This document shows, one piece after another, positions 58,261 through 64,000 of a DNA stretch of 64,000 nucleotides. The position numbers and the translations under genes are program-made. This DNA is from Syngnathus acus (Eukaryota; Chordata; Actinopteri; Syngnathiformes; Syngnathidae). The stretch spans positions 17,658,456-17,722,455 of the forward strand of contig NC_051095.1 of NCBI RefSeq assembly GCF_901709675.1. The letters are read 5' to 3'. The first letter of the stretch is position 1. Every line of letters starts with the position of its first letter. The notes under the pieces were generated by a model, which ran no database searches, had not been told where the DNA came from, and saw only the letters and a list, made by a program, of their open reading frames with translations.

Positions 58261-59244
58261 TCCATGTTTTCCTGTATGACCTGTTAAAAGTATGCACTTT
58301 TGTTAACCAATGAAAAGCTTTATATTTTCTGCCAGACACAGCCTTCAAAATATACCAAGCTGTTTTTATTTCGTCAAGCTATAACACATTATGCATTGAT
58401 GTTTTAATCAACCAGATCAACAACCTTGGATTATGAAATTTACCAATGTTTTAAGCAGATGACTGTATATTTTCAATGAACTGAGTTTGATTGAAATATG
58501 CAAGTAAAATAGGGAGGCTACATTTGCCTTTAAACTTTTAATTATGCTGATTTAAATGTAAAATGCAAATTATTTCTTTGATGACTTTGCAAGCGTGGTG
58601 GAAATGTCATTTTACCTTAACACATAGTGCTACAAGCTGAGAGGAACATGCGGTGCCTTGATAAAGTATTCATACATCTTAAAATTATTGACATTTTGTG
58701 ACCTTACAATCACAAACTTGAGTGTATTTCAGTGAGAACACAAAATAAAAGCTAATTATAAAATGGAACAACAATAATATTAAATAAATAACTACATTTC
58801 AAACTTTTAAACAAATGCAAATGATGTTTTACTAATTTTACTAGCTTGTTGATTTAATCAGCGTTACCTGACCCCAGACAAGGCAGTCAGAGATGGATGA
58901 AAAGGAGAGAATCTGGTCTGAGTAAATATTTCTAATCCTCAGCTAATAAATATACTGGAAGTACTGTAAGGTAGTTCTGCTTTCATCTGTGCAGCTCACC
59001 GAGGTCCGGGTATTCATGCCCGGGCAAAGGCGTTTTAATGTTCCTTAAAAGTTATTTGTCAATGGGGAGTATCAGGGGTGGGGGATGGAGTGGTTGTCTG
59101 GATGTCCACAGTGCTATTACTTTCAACATCACCAGAGACACTGAGGAAAAGGGGTTTCGACCATGATACTTTTCAATAGTTTGAAGGAGGGTAGAGGGAG
59201 ATTTCGGAAAGCTGACTAGACTCCTCGAAATCAATAACTCCTTT

Positions 59245-59255
59245 CTCTGTCTGTC

Positions 59256-59303
<48 letters not shown>

Positions 59304-59340
59304 CGTCTTTCTCTGTCTCTCTCTCACTCTCTTTCTCTGA
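59245..59340. repeat. (CT)n-rich microsatellite
   Basis: Imperfect CTGT and CT units with a pure CT core at about 59264-59298. Confidence 0.93.
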
Positions 59341-59498
59341 GACAACTAGTGTGGCATTTGAACCAGATAAAACAAGGCTTCCCCTCCACCTCACCTCCAA
59401 GAACTGAGCACTTCCACTAAATCCCTATCGGTTGAGAAGGATACAGATGAGTCCATCTAAATCCCCTTCTGACTCAGCTCTATACCCCCGCTGGTCAA

Positions 59499-59520
59499 AA
59501 AAAAAAAAAAAAAAAAAAAA
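59499..59520. repeat. Poly(A) run
   Basis: About 22 uninterrupted A residues after GCTGGTC. It may be the tail of an unrecognised retroposon. Confidence 0.9.
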
Positions 59521-61520
59521 GAGGAAAAAAACATAAGACCATCTTAAAAGGAACGGTCCAATCTATGTAGGTTAATACTCACTGTTGCTTCATTTAGCTC
59601 TGTTGCAAGCCCACTGGGGCAGCTGTAAAAAGTTCTGGGAGCCAGAAGGCACAAAAGCTTTTATTTATTTATATGAGCAAGAATATATAGCAGAGAGAGG
59701 AAGCAAACTGGTGCAAATGATGTGGAAAGAAGAGGGAGTTTGAAGATGTTATCTCATACGTACATTGTAGGATACTAACTGCAACAGAAAGGAATTGGGT
59801 GGACAACCATTTTAAGTGTGGCATAAATGAAATATACACAGACAGAATACTGTCACTAATAAAAATCCTCTTCAAATCTGCCACTTCAGGAAAATGAAAA
59901 TGGCGGGGAATTCAAAGTCTTGTTTATCAGCAGCTACCCTAGATGAGGACGGATTGTAAACACTTTTTATTCTTTAGAACTAAAGAACTAAGGAAAAAAG
60001 CTAACTATACAAACGAGTGAACTAGTTTGTGTTCGCTGGCCAGCATTTAACAATCTGCTGCAAAACGGTCCCGTTCTGAATATGATATAACTGCTATGGC
60101 AGCATTCAAACAAATAAACTACTTTTATTTCACCACCTCCAAATGCAGTAACATTCTCAGTTAACATTTTTACTTTGTTCAATAACTGTTAAGGCCACAA
60201 GTTTCAAAGGATGTCAGCGGAGTGATAGAATACTGCAGTGAAAGAAATTAATATGAATATGAAAGGTTGTGAAAAGTGTGTTACTGCTGGGACATCTCTA
60301 TCAAAGAGACGTCATTGCATTAATCAGCAGTAATCAAAAGTAGTTCTAAAATGTAGATACAATTATATTTAACACACTGTTGTAGTTAGTTCATTTTACG
60401 AACCTGTGGCCTGTGGTTAAATGCTTCTTCGTCCAGTGGACGTTTAATTCTCTGAACAATTTTTGAATAATTTTTCCTTCATGTCAGCTCGGTCTCTCCC
60501 TCTGGTCGCTGATGATATTGTAATACTAATTATAGCTAATTGTCCTACGCTGAATGGATTTAGTCACGTTGCAAATGATATGCCATTGGTCAGTGTCACA
60601 TTGTTTCCACAGAAAAATTCGATGGGGGAGCGGAAATTTGCACAAATGAATGTAATTAAGAAGCACATTCATTACTACTAATAGCATTTGAGAAGCCTCA
60701 CAGTGAAACCGAGATCCAAATAATGAATGTAAGTTAACTGCACGTAAAGTCTTGTCAAATAATGGTGAAGGGTAAAACACACAAAGTTAAACTGGTGTAC
60801 TGTGGTTGGTACTGCTTTGCTCCAATCACACTAATAAAGCCTTCCCATGAAATCCCTTTATTCTTGGGCGGATTGTGTCTAGACAGTTGAATTCCAGTCT
60901 AAAGTGTAAGCTCACTATTGGCTGTGAGACAATAATGGCTAGAGGCTTGAGATGAGGTTATAAAAAAAAATTCAAAAAGGAAAAAAAAAATCACATAGTG
61001 CCAGTGTTTTTTTTCCACCAGATCAACTGATTTTTTTTTCCATACATAAGGGGAAGTGTAGTCATAAATCAGTCTGCTGTAAACTAAGTCGAAAAGCTAC
61101 TATGAACATTTTGGAGGATTCAGAATGTTAGCACCACATACAAACAGCAAACCTATAATCAGATTATTAGTCTACCAGCATCAAAAAGGATAAAATGTGC
61201 TGCAAATGGTTCACGCACAATATTACACATAGTAAAACTGATTTAGATATAAAAGGGGAAAAGAAACATTGATTTAAATCTATTCTTAAGATCAAGCAAG
61301 TCTTTTCATAATAAGTTGAGTTTATAATTCACTGAAGCCTATAAAAAACATAATCTTATTATAGTTGCAGTGTTTAAAGGGACTTAAAAACGGGATGGTC
61401 TTATTTTAATAGCAGATTTAGACCTTAGACAGACGAAGTGTAAGCTGGTCATTTGAAAGCCATATGCCACAGATCAAGCTATGGTACTGCACGGCTAGCC
61501 CCCACTGCACTACCCCCACC

Positions 61521-61645
<125 letters not shown>

Positions 61646-62850
61646 ACAGCAAACTGCATGCTTCGCAAAGGCACTAATTAACATTGCATATCATTATACC
61701 CTGCGAGTGTTGCAATCTGGCGAAAAGGTACTGCTCCAAAGCTTTGTGTCTGATTGTTTTGAAGTGTCTCGGATTTTCAAGATTTCAGCAATTTCTTGAC
61801 ATGCAAAATAATGTAACCATTTACGTAACTAAAGCAACATTCTTTTAACTAATGAATAATACACATTTAAAGTCAGATGAACTTTATTTCCAGTGCATAG
61901 CCAAACAATAATGCATGCTTAAAGAGAGAACTACTGTCACAATACTATGACAAGGGTTGCCTATTGGACATACAATTACACATCAGTTGACATCCAGGTG
62001 TTTTCGACACCCAAAATATCCTGCTTCTATACTTCACTTACTTAAGGCATCTAAAAACTACGCTCTCAGAGTCTGCTTTGTGGGAAGAATGTTGACGGCT
62101 CAGTCTCAAGCCCCCTCACTATCCATTTTTCAAACTTTTTTGAAGAACCAGTTTTATGTTTTAGCTCAGCATGAGACTTGGCTTTACTGTTTTTATGTTT
62201 TCACTGTGTTTGTTATTAATTAATTGTTGTTGATGAAGTCATAAACAACAATAAATGCTGAATTTTGCTCCATGTGCAGCACATTGTATGGAGCCCTCTA
62301 AATACAGTTGAGTTGAATTTAAATATATTTAAAGCATATATTTTGCACATGCAGTCTGCACATAGTTTTTTTTTCCATATCTAAAATAGCATTTTTGTCA
62401 TACATCTGGTTAGGGGGTCCATAGTCCTCTGTGTCCCTCCCTTCAATTGTCAGCCCATCCAGCATTTAAGTTGCCCATCACCGTTTTACAATATACAGTA
62501 TGTGGAGCCACAATGGATATTTTTTCTGTGATGGTTCAATTCAGTCGCATGCGGCCATGTCGCAGGTTTGTGCAAAGCCTTCAGCATAATAGGCACCTTT
62601 CAAAACATTCTCACCTCCGATCGAGTCAACATGCCAAGGATCCATCTTGAGTTGTTTTCGTGAACAAGGAACTAGACTTGTGTGAAGTTCTGCTTCTATT
62701 AATAGATTAGATCAGCAAGATGGAATCAATTTGGATACAAAACAATAGAAACTCATAGCTTGTTTTTTTATTTTGTTTTATTTTTTCATTGAGGGACCTA
62801 CCTACAGTTTTGATGTGTAAATGGCTTTCTAGCCACTGGCGTACTTAGTA

Positions 62851-64000
62851 CCGTATTTTCCGCCCTAAAAGGCGCACCGGGTTATAAGGCGCACCTTCAA
62901 TGAACGGCCCATTTTAAAACTTTGTCCATATATAAGGCGCACCGGATTATAAGGCGCATAAAATAGAAGCTATACTGCATCAAACTGAGGTTGACTAGGG
63001 TTGCGGTATGCATCCACTAGCCAATAACCAACGAGCCCTCTGTAAACAATCGCGTTTCTCAAACGATCTCCTATAAAATGATCAGAACGGACTAAAGTTC
63101 GATCTAACGCATTGGTACTACTTACCTATGTTTCCCTTCCATATCGATCCGTAGATTTACTCGAAACATTAACAGAGCAGCCTATTTTGACATGAAATAG
63201 CCTGGTACGTATAGCAGCTATCGCAATAGCATTAGCCATCCGCAAAGTCTCACGAGCCTCAGCTCGCAATCTCCCATGAGCCTCAGCAAAGTGTAAACAA
63301 TCGCGTTTCTCAAACGATCTCCTATAAAATGATCGGAACTGACTAAAGTTCGATCTAACGCATTGGTACTACTTACCTATGTTTCCCTTCCATATCGATC
63401 CGTAGATTTACTCGAAACATTAACAGAGCAGCCTATTTTGACATGAAATAGCCTGGTACGTATAGCAGCTATCGCAATAGCATTAGCCATCCGCAAAGTC
63501 TCACGAGCCTCAGCTCGCAATCTCCCATGAGCCTCAGCAAAGTGTAAACAATCGCGTTTCTCAAACGATCTCCTATAAAATGATCGGAACCGACTAAAGT
63601 TCGATCTAACGCATTGGTACTACTTACCTATGTTTCCCTTCCATATCGATCCGTAGATTTACTCGAAACATTAACAGAGCAGCCTATTTTGACATGAAAT
63701 AGCCTGGTACGTATAGCAGCTATCGCAATAGCATTAGCCATCCGCAAAGTCTCACGAGCCTCAGCTCGCAATCTCCCATGAGCCTCAGCAAAGTGTAAAC
63801 AATCGCGTTTCTCAAACGATCTCCTATAAAATGATCGGAACTGACTAAAGTTCGATCTAACGCATTGGTACTACTTACCTATGTTTCACTTCCATATCGA
63901 TCCGTAGATTTACTCGAAACATTAACAGAGCAGCCTATTTTGACATGAAATAGCCTCGCGGGTACAACAGCTATTCGGTGACGCCCCCTGACTACAGTTG
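62851..64000. mobile_element. TA-flanked DNA transposon, third family, left part
   Basis: After TA at 62849-62850 the element begins CCGTATTTTCCGCCCTAAAA and carries repeated subterminal TATAAGGCGCACC motifs (62894-62960). The terminal bases match the logic of the families at 19603 and 37566, but the subterminal motif differs. Internally it holds a 251-bp tandem array. The right end is beyond the window. Confidence 0.75.
63042..63960. repeat. 251-bp tandem repeat array
   Basis: Units beginning GTAAACAATCGCGTTTCTCA start at 63042, 63293, 63544 and 63795, exactly 251 bp apart. The fourth unit diverges after GACATGAAATAGCCT near 63955. Units differ at only a few positions, for example the base after GATCGGAAC. 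Confidence 0.95.

Overview
This window is vertebrate nuclear DNA, almost certainly from a teleost fish. It is AT-rich and gene-poor, with long CA and TTTC microsatellites, tRNA-derived SINEs, L2/CR1/Rex1-type LINEs and several families of short DNA transposons of the kind common in fish. I see no bacterial operons, no CRISPR array and no free-standing tRNA or rRNA gene. The species cannot be fixed from the sequence alone.

Host gene content is very low. The only convincing host coding sequence is one exon on the minus strand at 8984-9444. It has a clean splice acceptor, 152 full codons and a stop, and encodes the end of the cytoplasmic tail of a delta-type protocadherin. Its 3' UTR should run leftward from 8983. 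Its preceding intron should run rightward from 9445, and no earlier exon was recognised in the window, so much of the rest may be intron or intergenic desert.

Layout. 1-335: SINE nested in a DNA-transposon end. 336-5014: no gene seen. 5015-7670: 5'-truncated LINE with an intact reverse transcriptase. 8984-9444: protocadherin exon. 10829-13386: second, nearly identical LINE copy. 13745-13939: minus-strand SINE. 15441-19010: an LTR-like minus-strand segment with a TATA box, a CRE, a splice donor and a tRNA-like site, whose tandemly duplicated upstream part is interrupted by a third LINE of a different family. 19603-21496: palindromic DNA transposon, copy A. 24715-25105: hAT MITE with target-site duplication. 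28451-28762: complete SINE. 37566-38370: DNA transposon. 39905-43443: probable hAT element carrying palindromic copy B (40225-42133) nested inside it. 45727-45894: minimal 168-bp member of the palindromic family. 46-62.8 kb: desert with large microsatellites and a solo LINE 3' end. 62851-64000: start of another DNA transposon containing a 251-bp tandem array.

The most unusual material is the palindromic family. Two long copies carry large gap-free inverted-repeat arms (429 and 651 bp) around a GC-rich 11-bp tandem-repeat apex. The two arms of one element resemble each other more than they resemble the other element, which points to arm-to-arm homogenisation. The LTR-like promoter segment, in the same orientation as the protocadherin gene, is the other item most worth checking.
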